Shown piece after piece: positions 47,101 through 56,007 of a stretch of 64,000 bases of DNA. Both the position numbers and the translations under genes were made by a program. The notes beneath the pieces are model-generated. The model was not told where the DNA came from and did not search any database. It saw only the letters and a list, made by a program, of their open reading frames with translations. The stretch spans positions 38,669 through 102,668 of the forward strand of contig NZ_JACJJC010000010.1 in the NCBI RefSeq assembly GCF_016899755.1. Reading direction: 5' to 3'. Within the stretch, counting starts at the first letter, position 1, and every line of letters starts with the position of its first letter. The DNA comes from Sutterella massiliensis (GTDB taxonomy: Bacteria; Pseudomonadota; Gammaproteobacteria; Burkholderiales; Burkholderiaceae_F).

Positions 47101-47739
47101 GAAGGCGTCGCTGTAGGCCGTGAACGTGTCGTAGGCTTCGCCCGCAGGGAGCGTCTTTTTGAGCCATCGCCAGTCGAAGGCCGAACGCGCAAAGCCCTCG
47201 AAGTCTTCGGCATTGAAGTCGTAGCCGCCTTCGAGGATGTAGTAGCGCTTTCGTACGCCCGACTCGTCGTTGACGCTCTTTTTGATGGCGGCAACGAGCA
47301 TGAGCGTTACCTCAACGCCCGTCAGGTCGCCGAAAGTGAGCGCGATTGCGGAAAAGGTCGCCTTCGGGCGCAGGTACTGCGTCACCGTGCGCGACGCCCC
47401 CGAGCCGTCCGCTTCCGTCTGCGTCGACCAGGCGCCGCGAACGTAAGAGAGAATCGTGCGGTCGCCGCGGCGCTGGTCGCCCTCGCGGGCCGCGGCGTTG
47501 TAGTTGGGGTTCGGATAGAGGAGCGTCACCATCGCGTCGAGCAGCGTCGACTTCCCCGAGCCCGACGCGCCGACGAAGAGAAAGCCTTTTTGCGAAATCG
47601 GAATGTCGTGGATATTCGAAAAAGTCCCCCAGTTGAAGACCTGCAGGCGCTTGATGAAGAACTGATTGGCGTCGGTGAGAAGCGTTGTTTGCGCGAGGTT
47701 CTCGCCGGCACGCGCCTGAGCGCGGAGCGTTGCTGTCAT
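44182..47739 (-). CDS. jetC: Wadjet SMC-like ATPase JetC
   Basis: A 1185-residue MukB/SMC-like ATPase. Walker A is FVGASGSGKSTLLDAM (about 52-67); long coiled coils flank a central hinge (residues about 290-900); the C-terminal head has the signature GSGKSGGQRQKLTTTC and Walker B FAPVILDEAFDKADSEF. JetC is the motor that extrudes DNA loops to detect small circles. A Gly/Glu-rich tail ends the protein. It overlaps no neighbour but is spaced closely (35 and 48 bases) within the operon. Confidence 0.95.
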   Translation of the reverse strand: MTATLRAQARAGENLAQTTLLTDANQFFIKRLQVFNWGTFSNIHDIPISQKGFLFVGASGSGKSTLLDAMVTLLYPNPNYNAAAREGDQRRGDRTILSYVRGAWSTQTEADGSGASRTVTQYLRPKATFSAIALTFGDLTGVEVTLMLVAAIKKSVNDESGVRKRYYILEGGYDFNAEDFEGFARSAFDWRWLKKTLPAGEAYDTFTAYSDAFCRLFGIRDKTALKLLAKAQSVKNLGDLNQFLRTFMLEEPETIELANRLVEEFTDLAEAHEAVVTERKKAELLTRGKAQWEARGLALEKAQRLSREAAAVAWWRWRTECALLEADRPAAVKRLDEAERKLTVAREKEAAALALVDELKRRHYMSGGERIEHLKTESRRTQTQLEQTTKRRAHVEAQTTVLGEPIPTSLRGWLELADRMRVFIDESSALAQKRRDERDELVAKRRELEKEFTETAAEVRAMRERPSNIPAKNLAMRTALAQALSLPEEALPFAGELIEVKKAEARWQGAIERVLHNFALSILVADENYEAFSELVERENLGGRLVYLRVRKAKPLLEGFRPRSIPSKLNLAGGPWTNWLENELDRRFSYLCADNMDEFRRADQAVTVMGQVKHSAERHEKDDRSSVSDRRRWVTGFSNAEKLALFEETAAKLAAAIEETKKAIGALEAQAGDLAKKEAAAQFVINCDWQEIDVDSLRTKARGIEKDLAALLEANVELKALEEEIAKAQAEYGKRRELTGAAQSSADRMRDALGDLEGKLKDAEKELEKLADAAEPPDDETAAAVEARAHAFAEGVRLSTLDRCRSSVQISISNEENAAKSAAFAAETNLIAVFEEFLKNWPAYESELRATVEYAKDFMALLERIEADGLPRHEKRFRELLERQSLQNFADLNMELKRARQNILERMEVVNASLEDAPFSRLAEGTSHLRIEVKDTRQPDAEEFRTAMGELIEGAWSDLDAEQAETRFAKAQDIVKKLDPSNRDYVRWRELVLDVRNQMSFTAYELDQNGNVIETYLSGSGKSGGQRQKLTTTCLAAALRYQLGNSEEGLPAFAPVILDEAFDKADSEFTDISMNIFRRFNFQMIVATPEKSIMTLEPYIGGAFYVVMRDRRYSSGVSVAYDEEKERLEIERVASGEYAAEAAPAFDSEEAPHAPDKVARMHEADRPKAALLEPQPEPVVPSLFE

Positions 47740-47774
47740 GCTTGATCTCGTTTGCGTCGAATTGTCTCAAAGTC

Positions 47775-48692
47775 TCAGCTGCGGCCCGGGAGCGGCAAGT
47801 TCTCGTCGGCGTCGGGCGACGCCTCAAAATCGTCGCCGAGCGGGTCGGCGATCGCGTCGTCCTCGGGGTCGGCCGAGAGGCCCGACGCGACGAAGCTTTG
47901 AGCTGCTTCGGCCGTCGAGCGCAGCCGCGCGCGGCGGCGCGACTTCGTGCGCGCGGGCGCTGCCGCAGCGGCCTGCGCAGCGCGCTCTGCCTGCTCGCGG
48001 AAGGCGCGACCGAGCGACTCGAGGTCGGCGCTCGTGAAGAGAAGCGGCAGCACGCGGCTGATTTCAAAGGAGTCCCCGCCTTTGAGGGGCAGGAGGATCC
48101 GGCGGCGCTTCAAGCGCTCGACAATGCCGGCGAGGTGCTTGAGGAACACCGATTCGTTCGAGAGCGAGGCGCGGTCGTAGATTTCGAGGAGGTCGCGCAG
48201 CTCAAAATAGGTGACGACGGCGCGCTCGCCCGTTTCATTGGCGCGCAAAAGCTTCTCGCGAAGTTCAAGAAGCACTGCCGAATCGAGGAAGCGAAGCCGT
48301 ACGGTCGGCAAGAGCGACGGCGCCTGCAGCTCGCCCGTATCGGCCTTGCGGCAGAAGGCGATGCCCGAAGCCTCGTCGACCATGAGGTCGAGGAGGAGGT
48401 CCGAGAGCCGCGAGCGCACGAGATCGGTGTGACTCAAAAGCAGGTGCCAGAGGCGCTTATCCTGCGTGCGCTCGAAGTACGGCCCGCGCAGGAGGTAGAT
48501 CAGAAGGCGGCGCAGCTCGAAGGGGAGCGTGCCGCGGTCGCCCGGGTAGAGGGCGCCTTCGACCTCTTCACTCGTTTCGGCCGAATCGTCGATAAAGGAA
48601 TCGTCCGCGCCGAACGCTTTCGCCGCCGAGGCGGCGTCTTCGGGGGCGAGTTCCACTTCGTCGGGTTCGGTGTTCTCAAAAACCTCGGTCAT
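47775..48692 (-). CDS. jetB: Wadjet kite-like subunit JetB
   Basis: A 305-residue DUF4194 protein, between jetA and jetC. The conserved core (about 45-230) includes LPFELRRLLIYLLRGPYFER and SNESVFLKHLAGIVERLKRR. It corresponds to MukE, the kite subunit. Both ends are acidic/Ala-Arg rich and probably disordered. Confidence 0.9.
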   Translation of the reverse strand: MTEVFENTEPDEVELAPEDAASAAKAFGADDSFIDDSAETSEEVEGALYPGDRGTLPFELRRLLIYLLRGPYFERTQDKRLWHLLLSHTDLVRSRLSDLLLDLMVDEASGIAFCRKADTGELQAPSLLPTVRLRFLDSAVLLELREKLLRANETGERAVVTYFELRDLLEIYDRASLSNESVFLKHLAGIVERLKRRRILLPLKGGDSFEISRVLPLLFTSADLESLGRAFREQAERAAQAAAAAPARTKSRRRARLRSTAEAAQSFVASGLSADPEDDAIADPLGDDFEASPDADENLPLPGRS

Positions 48693-48728
48693 GCTGGTGT
48701 CGTGGGTGTTCTGTGTTCCAAAGATGCG

Positions 48729-50414
48729 TCAGGCGCTGCGGCCGAAACGCTGCCGACGTTTCATCGCCGAGAGGCTCTCGGCGGTGAAGAAGTAGAGCGG
48801 GATCGTCGCTTGTCGGGGCGTACCGAGCCGGTCGGACCAGGCGAGGCGCTCCGTGCAGTGCGTGTGCTTGGGCGGCACGCGGAAGCCGCTCTCGAGTGCG
48901 TCGGCGCCGATCGCTGCCGCCTCTTCGGCGCGGGCTCGGGTTTCGGCCGCTTCGGCCGCTTCAATGGCGGCACGGCGGTCTATCTTGTCGGGCATGTCGT
49001 TGCCCGTCCGATCGGCGCGCTCACGACAGGCAGCATCGTTTGCTGAAAGATCCGAGAAGCGTTCTCCCGGGATTCCGTAGCGCAGCGCGAGGGAGAGCAG
49101 CCCCACCACGGAGCCGAGCCCCTGGCGATTCGAGAGAAGCCGGAAAACCTCGGCAATCGAAGCGCGTTCGGCCTCAAAGAGCGCCGCTTCAATCGCGCGC
49201 ATCAAAGCCGGGTAGTCGATGTCAGCCTGCAGAATGCGCTCAAGAAGCGCAACGCCGTCAACGGTCGGTGCCTGCGCCATGCCGATCGTCGTTTCCATGC
49301 GGCTTTCTTCGGGGTCGTCGAGTTCAAGACGTGCAATGCTGTCGATTTCGGCCGAAGCCCCCGGAAAGGTCGCGATTGTTTCGAGCACGCTTACCTTCTC
49401 GGCAATCTCATGCGCTTTCTTTCTCGTTTCGCGAAGAAGCTCCGAGAGGCGCTTCTCTTCGACGAACTCGTGCGACTGCACGAATTCGCGCAGCGACGCC
49501 GCGAGCGACTTCATGACGCCGTTTGTTTCTCGAGCCAAGAGCTGCAGCTCGTACTGCATGCGCGTCAGGCGCCGCCGCTCGTCGAGCGAGAGCTTGCGCC
49601 AGAAGGCGCGTTCGGCAAGGCGCGCAATCGCATCCTCGAACTCGGCGTTTCTCGCGCGGTCGGTGAGCAGCTTGAAAAAGCCCTGAAAGGCGAGTCCCGC
49701 GTCGCTCTCTTCAATGAGGTCGTAGCCTTTGAAAAAGTTGTCGAGCACCGAGCCGCGCGGACCGGCGCTTTGCATGATTTCGGCGCGAAGCGTGCGGTTG
49801 AGACGCTCGAACTCTTCGCGAACGCGGCGAAAGTCGCCCTGAAGCTCACTGTAGATTTCGAGAATCTCGCTTGTTCGTTCAAGTGCGGCACGCTCGGAAA
49901 TGGAAGGCGACTTCCCGGCCTCGATCGCGCGGATTTCTTCATCGATGCGCTTCTTTTCGAGCATCAGCTGTTCGATGCGGCTCGCGCGGCTGCGGTCCGT
50001 GTCGTTGGCGAGACGCGCGATCGCGTGCGACATCATTTCGAGGCGGCTTTCCGTGGGACCCACCCGGCGCGTCTGAAAGCGCGAGAGAAGCCGAATGGCA
50101 TCAAGTCCGGCGGAGGTGAGTTCGTACGTTTCTTCTTCGGCGCCTGCGGGCAGTCGGCAGACGAGATAGCCGTCGGTGACCCAGCGGCTCGCGAGCGCGC
50201 GGGCTTCGTCGCGGGAGAGCGACTCCTCAGCGCCTTCGGCATAGCCCGAAGCAAGTCGCTCGAGAAAAAGCGACGCAGGAAGCACCCGCTCGTTGTCGTA
50301 AAGGAGCGTCTGCAAAAGCGCAATCGAAAGCGGTCCCGTGTCGGACGCAAGGAGCTTCCACATCGGCGCCTGGCGAAGCGTCCGATAGTTTTCGAGGTGC
50401 GTGCGAATGCTCAT
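48729..50414 (-). CDS. jetA: Wadjet kleisin-like subunit JetA
   Basis: A 561-residue DUF3375 protein with the family N-terminus (YRTLRQAPMWKLLASDTGPL) and long helices (about 140-340). JetA is the MukF-like kleisin that bridges the JetC heads. A Gly-poor C-terminal region contains the QATIPLYFFTAESLSAMKRR end. It starts 12 bases after the stop of the ybaK-type gene, so the two are probably co-transcribed. Confidence 0.93.
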   Translation of the reverse strand: MSIRTHLENYRTLRQAPMWKLLASDTGPLSIALLQTLLYDNERVLPASLFLERLASGYAEGAEESLSRDEARALASRWVTDGYLVCRLPAGAEEETYELTSAGLDAIRLLSRFQTRRVGPTESRLEMMSHAIARLANDTDRSRASRIEQLMLEKKRIDEEIRAIEAGKSPSISERAALERTSEILEIYSELQGDFRRVREEFERLNRTLRAEIMQSAGPRGSVLDNFFKGYDLIEESDAGLAFQGFFKLLTDRARNAEFEDAIARLAERAFWRKLSLDERRRLTRMQYELQLLARETNGVMKSLAASLREFVQSHEFVEEKRLSELLRETRKKAHEIAEKVSVLETIATFPGASAEIDSIARLELDDPEESRMETTIGMAQAPTVDGVALLERILQADIDYPALMRAIEAALFEAERASIAEVFRLLSNRQGLGSVVGLLSLALRYGIPGERFSDLSANDAACRERADRTGNDMPDKIDRRAAIEAAEAAETRARAEEAAAIGADALESGFRVPPKHTHCTERLAWSDRLGTPRQATIPLYFFTAESLSAMKRRQRFGRSA

Positions 50415-50426
50415 GGCACTTGGGCG

Positions 50427-50897
50427 TCAGGCAAGTTTCGTGACGTCAACCCAACCGGCCGGCGCAGCAGCGCGCTCGAGCTCTTCAATCGAGAGACGCA
50501 CGCCCGTCGAGGCCGTTCCGCAGGCGGGATAAACGGTTTCGAAACGCCGCAGACTTCCGTCAAGCCAAACGACGACCTCGGGCTTCACGCCAAAAGGCGA
50601 AACGGCACCCGGCGCGTGACCAACGAGTGACTCAACCACGTCGGGGGCAACCATCTTGGCTTTCGTGTGGAACTGTGCCTTGAATTTCTTATTGTCGATT
50701 TTGGCGTCGCCTGCCGTAACGATGACGATCGGCCCTTCGGGGATAAGAAGCGCAACGGACTTGGCAATGTGCTCCGGGCTGCAGCCGATTTTTTGAGCGG
50801 CAAGCGCTACGGTAGCGGTGGATCCGGCGTCAAACTCAAGGATGCGGTCGGCAAGACCACAGCGTTCGAGCTGCGCGCGAGCGGCTTCGAAACTCAT
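50427..50897 (-). CDS. ybaK: YbaK/ProX-family aminoacyl-tRNA deacylase
   Basis: A 156-residue protein of the YbaK/EbsC fold: VALAAQKIGCSPEHIAKSVA, the following strand with IVIVTAGDAKIDNKKFKAQF and GAVSPFGVKPEVVVWLD. Such enzymes hydrolyse mischarged tRNAs, for example Cys-tRNA(Pro), or free-standing Ala/Ser mischarges. I start it at ATG 50897, which gives the normal N-terminus SFEAARAQLE; a longer frame adds 26 residues with no family match. It is immediately upstream of jetA. Confidence 0.93.
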   Translation of the reverse strand: MSFEAARAQLERCGLADRILEFDAGSTATVALAAQKIGCSPEHIAKSVALLIPEGPIVIVTAGDAKIDNKKFKAQFHTKAKMVAPDVVESLVGHAPGAVSPFGVKPEVVVWLDGSLRRFETVYPACGTASTGVRLSIEELERAAAPAGWVDVTKLA

Positions 50898-51107
50898 GGA
50901 TGAAAGCCCTGCGAAAACAAAAGAGAAAAAGCTCGTCCGACCGTACGGCGAATTGTGCATGACGATCGAACACACAGGTCTTTCATTCTAGTGTCAGTCA
51001 ATGCTGCTCTTTGCACCATCGCTGCGCTCAATATCCGAGCAGTGAGCGGCAAAGTCTTTGATCGGGATATTGGCTAAGCAGAAATCTCAAAAGGATCGGC
51101 AAAAGAA

Positions 51108-51128
51108 AACCGGGCGCTTGGCCCGGTT
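51108..51128 (-). terminator. Intrinsic terminator of the poly-Asp peptide gene
   Basis: AACCGGGC and GCCCGGTT form a perfect eight-base stem with a five-base loop. On the minus strand it is followed by TTCTTTTG, and lies 44 bases past the stop at 51173. This is a good intrinsic terminator and supports the small gene upstream being real. Confidence 0.65.
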
Positions 51129-51172
51129 GTTGATGCGTATCGGGATGAGTCGGCACACGAGCGATCTAGACG

Positions 51173-51388
<216 letters not shown>

Positions 51389-51578
51389 GATGGTGTTCCT
51401 TTTGTAGCGAGTGCGAGCGGAATGCCCGTGCGTTCATGTCGAGAATACAGGAATACGCGTTGGAATTGGATCGGAATTTTGAGGATTAATGCGAATTGTT
51501 GAGTGTTGGTGTGATTTCGGGGCGCATTGAGACGAGATGAAGGAAGGATGATGGAAGAGATTCCCGCAGGATCGGACA

Positions 51579-51776
51579 ATGGCTGCGGTATATCGCACAG
51601 CCGCGATAAAGCAAAATTGGTGGTATCTTCTTCTATTCGTTTCCTTGTGGCCGTGCGGGTTCATGCACGTCAAGGCGGTTTCGGCGCCCTCGACCGATTC
51701 CCGGCCGGCGCGACTGTCGAGCGCGCGGTCATTCGATTTCATTGAGTTCGATCCTTTTTCATTGCTACTGACATGA
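51579..51776 (+). CDS. Possible small secreted/leader peptide before the ABC importer
   Basis: A 65-codon frame with a hydrophobic stretch (NWWYLLLFVSLWPCGFMHVK) near its N-terminus and a stop overlapping the start of the next gene as ATGA. That overlap would suit translational coupling, but there is no clear ribosome site and no family resemblance, and part of the frame may be chance. The rest of the 51389-51772 region shows nothing else that I can support. Confidence 0.25.
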   Translation: MAAVYRTAAIKQNWWYLLLFVSLWPCGFMHVKAVSAPSTDSRPARLSSARSFDFIEFDPFSLLLT

Positions 51777-52753
51777 CGACGATTCATCGAGCGCAGTTCT
51801 TTAAGCGTTCCGGCTTTCTGGCGCTTCTTGCTGCCTTAGGCGCGACCGGCGCGTGTGCCGCCGAATCCTTACGCATTGGCGTTTTGCCTGCGGCAGACGC
51901 CATTGTTCTTTACGCTGCGGCCGATGAAGGACTCTTCAAAAAGGCGGGGCTCGATGTGGAGATCGTTCCCTTCAAGTCCGCGCTTGAACTCGGTGCCGCC
52001 ATGCGCGCCGGGCGCCTGGACGGTCACTTCGGCGACCTCATGAATGTTTTCACGCAGAATGAAACGGGCGTGAAGCAGGCCGTGCTCCTCACGACGACCC
52101 ACACGAACGCCGAGCAGCGTGCGTTCGGTCTCGTGATTGCGCCTGCGAAGGCCGGTGAAATTACGTCGCTCGATGTGCTTAAGGCAAAGAAGGGCACCGA
52201 AACGGCCATGAGTTCGACGACGATCATCGACTACCTCGCCGACCGCATGAGCGAAACGGCCGGGCTTCCCGACGGGACGCTGCGAAGCGTGGAAGTGAAG
52301 CCCATTCCGATTCGTCTCCAGATGCTCCTTTCCGGGAAGGTTGCGAGCGCCATTCTGCCCGAACCCCTCGTTTCGGTCGTCGAGTCGAAGGGCGGGCGCG
52401 TGGTTTGGGACGACAAGGCGCTTAACGAAGCGCTCGCCGTCGTGGCGTTGCGAAGCGAAAAGCTCGATCCCGCGACCGTTTCGGGTTTCCGCGGGGCTGT
52501 TGCGCAAGCGGCCCAGCTCATTGAGGCCGATCCGGAGAAATACCGTGCCGTGATGGTGAAGAAGCGCCTTTTGCCGCAGCCTGTCGCCAAAGATTACAAG
52601 ATGGTCCGCTTCTCCATTTACGGTACGGCCGACGGTTTGCCGCCTTTGCCCACCGAAGCGGAAGTGAAGCGCGTCGGCGAGTGGATGATCAAGAAGGGCA
52701 TGCTCAAGGCCGTGCCCGACTACGCTTCGATCGTCGTGCCTGCCGGTAAGTAA
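51773..52753 (+). CDS. ABC importer substrate-binding protein (SsuA/TauA/ThiY type)
   Basis: A 326-residue periplasmic binding protein with a signal peptide (about 1-29) and the NMT1/SsuA-like fold: LRIGVLPAADAIVLYAAADE, GLFKKAGLDVEIVPFKSALE and GRLDGHFGDLMNVF. Homologues bind sulfonates, taurine, nitrate or thiamine precursors; the specificity is unclear. It is followed by its ATPase after 16 bases and its permease. Confidence 0.9.
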   Translation: MTTIHRAQFFKRSGFLALLAALGATGACAAESLRIGVLPAADAIVLYAAADEGLFKKAGLDVEIVPFKSALELGAAMRAGRLDGHFGDLMNVFTQNETGVKQAVLLTTTHTNAEQRAFGLVIAPAKAGEITSLDVLKAKKGTETAMSSTTIIDYLADRMSETAGLPDGTLRSVEVKPIPIRLQMLLSGKVASAILPEPLVSVVESKGGRVVWDDKALNEALAVVALRSEKLDPATVSGFRGAVAQAAQLIEADPEKYRAVMVKKRLLPQPVAKDYKMVRFSIYGTADGLPPLPTEAEVKRVGEWMIKKGMLKAVPDYASIVVPAGK

Positions 52754-52769
52754 TTGACAAGCGGTCGGG

Positions 52770-53711
52770 ATGATGAAAGGGAAGAACGCCGCTTCGAATG
52801 TGCAGGTCGAGCTCCAGCAGGCGCTTGATGCGATCGATTTGTCGGCGCTTGCCGCAGGCGATTCGGTCGTCGATAAGCAGGCAGGTGATGCGGCCGCGAG
52901 CGGCGCTTCGCTTGACGTGCGGGGGCTTTGTGCTTCGCGTTCCGGGGAGACCGTGATCGAGAATCTCGATTTGAAGCTCCCTGCCGGTGCCTCGCTTGCG
53001 CTCGTCGGAGAGTCCGGCTGCGGCAAATCGACGCTGCTTGAATCGCTTGCCGGTCTTTTGAAGCCGACGGCCGGTTCCGTTCGCTGGACGTCGTCTTTGA
53101 CCGGTGCCCGCGTCCCCAAAGCTGCTTTCGTTTGGCAGAATCTCGGGCTTTTCCCGTGGAAGACGGTTGAGGAAAATCTGGCGCTGCCGCTTCGTCTCGA
53201 GAATCGGCCGAGCACTGAAATTAGCTCGCGCGTTGCGGCCATGCTGGACGAACTGGGACTCTGCGGGCTTCAAAAACGCTATCCCCAGGCACTTTCAGGC
53301 GGCCAGAGACAGCGCCTTGCACTCGGTCGAGCGCTCGTGGCAGATCCGCAGATTCTTTTCTTGGACGAACCTTTTTCCGCGCTTGACGCGCTTAGACGCG
53401 AGCACTTGCAGGAATTTCTTATTCTCATGCGGCTCAGGCGCGTCGTGACGAGCGTCTTTGTGACGCATGACATTGCGGAGGCGGTCTTTCTCGCTTCGCA
53501 CATTTTGATGCTTGCTGCGCATCCCTTCCGCGTGCTCGGGCTCGTTAGAAACCCGCTTCGCGGGGCGCTCGACGCTGCAGCGCGCGCGGGCGGCATGGAT
53601 GCGCTGCGAGCCATTCGCGAGTCCGACGCTTTCGCGCTCGCAGCGCGCGAACTTCACGCCGCTCTTCGCCGCGGTCAGCGCCAAGGCCAAGTCAACGAGG
53701 CTTTGCTATGA
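52770..53711 (+). CDS. ABC importer ATPase (SsuB/TauB type)
   Basis: A 313-residue ATPase with an N-terminal extension of about 50 residues, Walker A (LVGESGCGKSTLLESL, about 84-99), Q loop (FVWQNLGLFPWK), signature (ALSGGQRQRLALGRAL), Walker B (ILFLDEPFSALD) and H loop (VFVTHDIAEAV). It energises the permease encoded next, which it overlaps by four bases. Confidence 0.94.
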   Translation: MMKGKNAASNVQVELQQALDAIDLSALAAGDSVVDKQAGDAAASGASLDVRGLCASRSGETVIENLDLKLPAGASLALVGESGCGKSTLLESLAGLLKPTAGSVRWTSSLTGARVPKAAFVWQNLGLFPWKTVEENLALPLRLENRPSTEISSRVAAMLDELGLCGLQKRYPQALSGGQRQRLALGRALVADPQILFLDEPFSALDALRREHLQEFLILMRLRRVVTSVFVTHDIAEAVFLASHILMLAAHPFRVLGLVRNPLRGALDAAARAGGMDALRAIRESDAFALAARELHAALRRGQRQGQVNEALL

Positions 53712-54532
53712 CGTCGTCCGAAGAACGCAAACTGAAGATGCGCCCGGTTCAGTCTCAGACCGGCGTCTTTGCTCTGTTTCGATCGAGCGCTTTTCGGTAC
53801 GCGCTCGCCGCTTTTCTCTTGGGCGGCCTCTGGTCGATGCTCTCGCGCGCGCTCGGGCCCGAGATCCTGCCCGATCCGATCGAAGCCTGCGCCGGGTTTC
53901 TCGTGTCGCTTGCGGACCCGGAATTCCTGGGACACGCCGGCACGTCGCTTGCGCGCCTCGCGGGCGGGCTTTTGCTTGCCGTCCTGACGGGATTTCCGCT
54001 CGGGCTCTGGTTCGGCCATTCGAAAAAAGCCGACTGGCTCGGTGCGCCGCTCACCTTCATCACGTTCCCCGTGCCGAAGATCGTGCTTCTGCCCGTCTTC
54101 TTCACGATTGTCGGCATCGGCGACGCTTCACGCGTTCTCCTCATTGCGCTTACGGCCGGCTACCAGATTCTCGTCATTGTTCGCGCCGAAGCGCTTGCGC
54201 TTGATCCTGCTTACGCACTGGCTTTCCGGTCGATGGGCGGCAGGGGCTCGGCGCTATGGCGACACGTTTATATCCCAGCGGCGATTCCCTCGCTGCTCAC
54301 CGGTCTTCGCGTCGGCGTCGGTACGGCCGTTGCCGTGCTTTTTCTGGCCGAGAGCTTCGCTACCGATTCGGGACTCGGCTGGCTCATCATGGACGCCTGG
54401 GGCATGGGCGACGTGCTGCGCATGTTCACGGGCATCATTGCGCTCAGCGTCCTGGGCGTCGCGCTCTACGGTGCGGTATCGCTCGCAGAAAAAATTGCTG
54501 CGCCTTGGCTCGCAGCAAAGGGCGGTCGCTAA
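53708..54532 (+). CDS. ABC importer permease (SsuC/TauC type)
   Basis: A 274-residue permease with about six membrane segments and the binding-protein-dependent transport EAA loop (RAEALALDPAYALAFRSMGG, then LWRHVYIPAAIPSLLTGL). It completes the SBP-ATPase-permease operon. A strong hairpin lies 158 bases downstream; the gap before it has no gene that I can support. Confidence 0.93.
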   Translation: MTSSEERKLKMRPVQSQTGVFALFRSSAFRYALAAFLLGGLWSMLSRALGPEILPDPIEACAGFLVSLADPEFLGHAGTSLARLAGGLLLAVLTGFPLGLWFGHSKKADWLGAPLTFITFPVPKIVLLPVFFTIVGIGDASRVLLIALTAGYQILVIVRAEALALDPAYALAFRSMGGRGSALWRHVYIPAAIPSLLTGLRVGVGTAVAVLFLAESFATDSGLGWLIMDAWGMGDVLRMFTGIIALSVLGVALYGAVSLAEKIAAPWLAAKGGR

Positions 54533-54689
54533 TGACGACGTCCGAAGTTCCGAGTTGGCAGAGCGGACTTTCGGACGCCCTGTCGCTTGGCTCAAGACGG
54601 GTGATGTGCGGCAGTCGATGCATTCGACGATCTTCTTGCGTTGAGATTCATCTGCTCGGTTTTCTACACAATCACGGGACGAACGACGA

Positions 54690-54720
54690 AACGCCGCAGC
54701 TCCTAAAAAGCTGCGGCGTT
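54690..54720. terminator. Bidirectional terminator between the ABC permease and thioredoxin genes
   Basis: AACGCCGCAGCT (54690-54701), loop CCTAAAA, AGCTGCGGCGTT (54709-54720): a perfect 12-base stem between convergent genes, with a T-rich tract (GTTTGTTTTTT) 10 bases further on the plus strand. Confidence 0.7.
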
Positions 54721-54742
54721 GCTGATGCGTTTGTTTTTTATC

Positions 54743-55069
54743 TCAGAGAAGCGCTGCGTCGACGAAAGCCTTGAGTTCGCCCGGCGTTTTCACTTCAACA
54801 AGGCGGCCTTCAAGCGGCTTGCCGTCGCGGAAAATCACCATCGTCGGGATATGCTGCACTTCAAGCTTGGCCTTGAGCGACGGGTTTTCATCGCTGTCGG
54901 CGTAGGCAAAAATCATGCGGCCTTCATACTGGGAGGAGAGCGCCTGATAGAAGGGCTGCGCGCGACGGCAGTCAATGCACCAGGGAGCGCCGATCGCAAG
55001 GATCACGGGCTTATCGGCCTTGAGGACGATCTCTTCAAAGGTGGCTTCGGTGACAGGAACAATGCTCAT
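54743..55069 (-). CDS. Thioredoxin-like protein
   Basis: A 108-residue single thioredoxin domain with active site WCIDC (Cys31, Cys34) in place of the classical WCGPC, the cis-proline in HIPTMVIFRDGKPL and no signal peptide. It should act as a cytoplasmic disulfide reductant or a specialised thioredoxin. The altered CxxC dipeptide (Ile-Asp) suggests a different redox potential. A palindrome TAGAGAAACTCTA lies at 55101-55113 in its upstream region. Confidence 0.9.
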   Translation of the reverse strand: MSIVPVTEATFEEIVLKADKPVILAIGAPWCIDCRRAQPFYQALSSQYEGRMIFAYADSDENPSLKAKLEVQHIPTMVIFRDGKPLEGRLVEVKTPGELKAFVDAALL

Positions 55070-55100
55070 TGAATCTCTCCAAATGAAAGCGATTTATCGT

Positions 55101-55113
55101 TAGAGAAACTCTA
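55101..55113 (-). promoter_or_regulatory. Palindrome upstream of the thioredoxin-like gene
   Basis: TAGAG-AAA-CTCTA is a perfect short dyad 32 bases before the start of the thioredoxin-like gene. It could be an operator; no regulator is identified. Confidence 0.25.
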
Positions 55114-55191
55114 TCAGAAAAGCGGTTCTAAAAGTTCGACCGATGGTCGGGTATTGCGAAGTTTTACGATTTACGCAAAAACCTGTAGGGA

Positions 55192-56007
55192 CTACGCATT
55201 TCGGCGGAGTCGTAAAGTGCGGCGGGCTAGGATGACTGCAAGCAGGAGCGCGACCGAGACGAGCGCCGTCAGGCCGCCCGGTGCAGCGCCGAGCGTATAG
55301 GAGAGGACGAGCCCGGCGAGTCCGTCAAAGAGGCTCACGGCGACGGAAATCGCGAGCGTGCGTCGAAAGCCCGCATGAAACTGCAGGGCGGTTGCAACAG
55401 GTATCGCAATCATGCTCGAGAGCACGAGGACGCCCGTCATTTGAATCGCAACAGCAACCGTAGCGGCAACGAGAAGCGCAAAGAGCCGGTTGATGCTTTT
55501 GACGGGAACGCCGGCAAGTTGGGCTGCCTCTTCGTCGAAAGCAACGTAAAGAAGTGCGTGGCGGTAGCGCAGCAGAAGCCCGACGGCGGCGAGCGTGAGT
55601 AGCCCGATCACCGTCATGTCGGTCGGCGTAACGGTGAGAATGCTGCCGAAGAGGAACGCTTCCGCATTGCCTTCGAGGAGTCCCGAGCTCATGAGCGTGA
55701 CGGCAATGCCGACGCTGCCGGCCAAAATGACCGTGAGAACAAGATCGGCGTAGCGCCTGAGGCTATCTCGCAGCCATTCCGCACAGAGCCCGGCGAGGGC
55801 CGCTGCGATGAAGGCGCCCGCCACCGGGTTGTGCCCGAAGAGAAGCCCCGTCGAGACGCCGGCAAGCGAAGCATGTGCGAGCGCGTCGCCCGTCATCGAC
55901 TGACGGCGCACGACGAGAAAAATGCCGATCAACGGGCAGAGGACCGCCATGGCAACGGTGACGAAAAGCGCCCGCTGCATGAAGCGGTACTGGAGCATTT
56001 CGATCAT
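55192..56007 (-). CDS. znuB: Zinc/manganese-type ABC permease (ZnuB-like)
   Basis: A 271-residue ABC-3 family permease with about eight membrane segments: LVVRRQSMTGDALAHASLAG near the N-terminus and QMTGVLVLSSMIAIPVATAL. It imports divalent metal with the ATPase encoded just upstream, whose stop it overlaps as ATGA. Zinc is the more likely substrate given the histidine-rich binding protein; manganese is possible. Confidence 0.92.
   Translation of the reverse strand: MIEMLQYRFMQRALFVTVAMAVLCPLIGIFLVVRRQSMTGDALAHASLAGVSTGLLFGHNPVAGAFIAAALAGLCAEWLRDSLRRYADLVLTVILAGSVGIAVTLMSSGLLEGNAEAFLFGSILTVTPTDMTVIGLLTLAAVGLLLRYRHALLYVAFDEEAAQLAGVPVKSINRLFALLVAATVAVAIQMTGVLVLSSMIAIPVATALQFHAGFRRTLAISVAVSLFDGLAGLVLSYTLGAAPGGLTALVSVALLLAVILARRTLRLRRNA

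Noticed and set aside
44254..47745. A 1163-codon open frame on the plus strand
   Set aside because: It is the antisense shadow of jetC; the minus-strand protein has SMC head motifs and fits the jet operon, while the plus-strand translation shows no domain.
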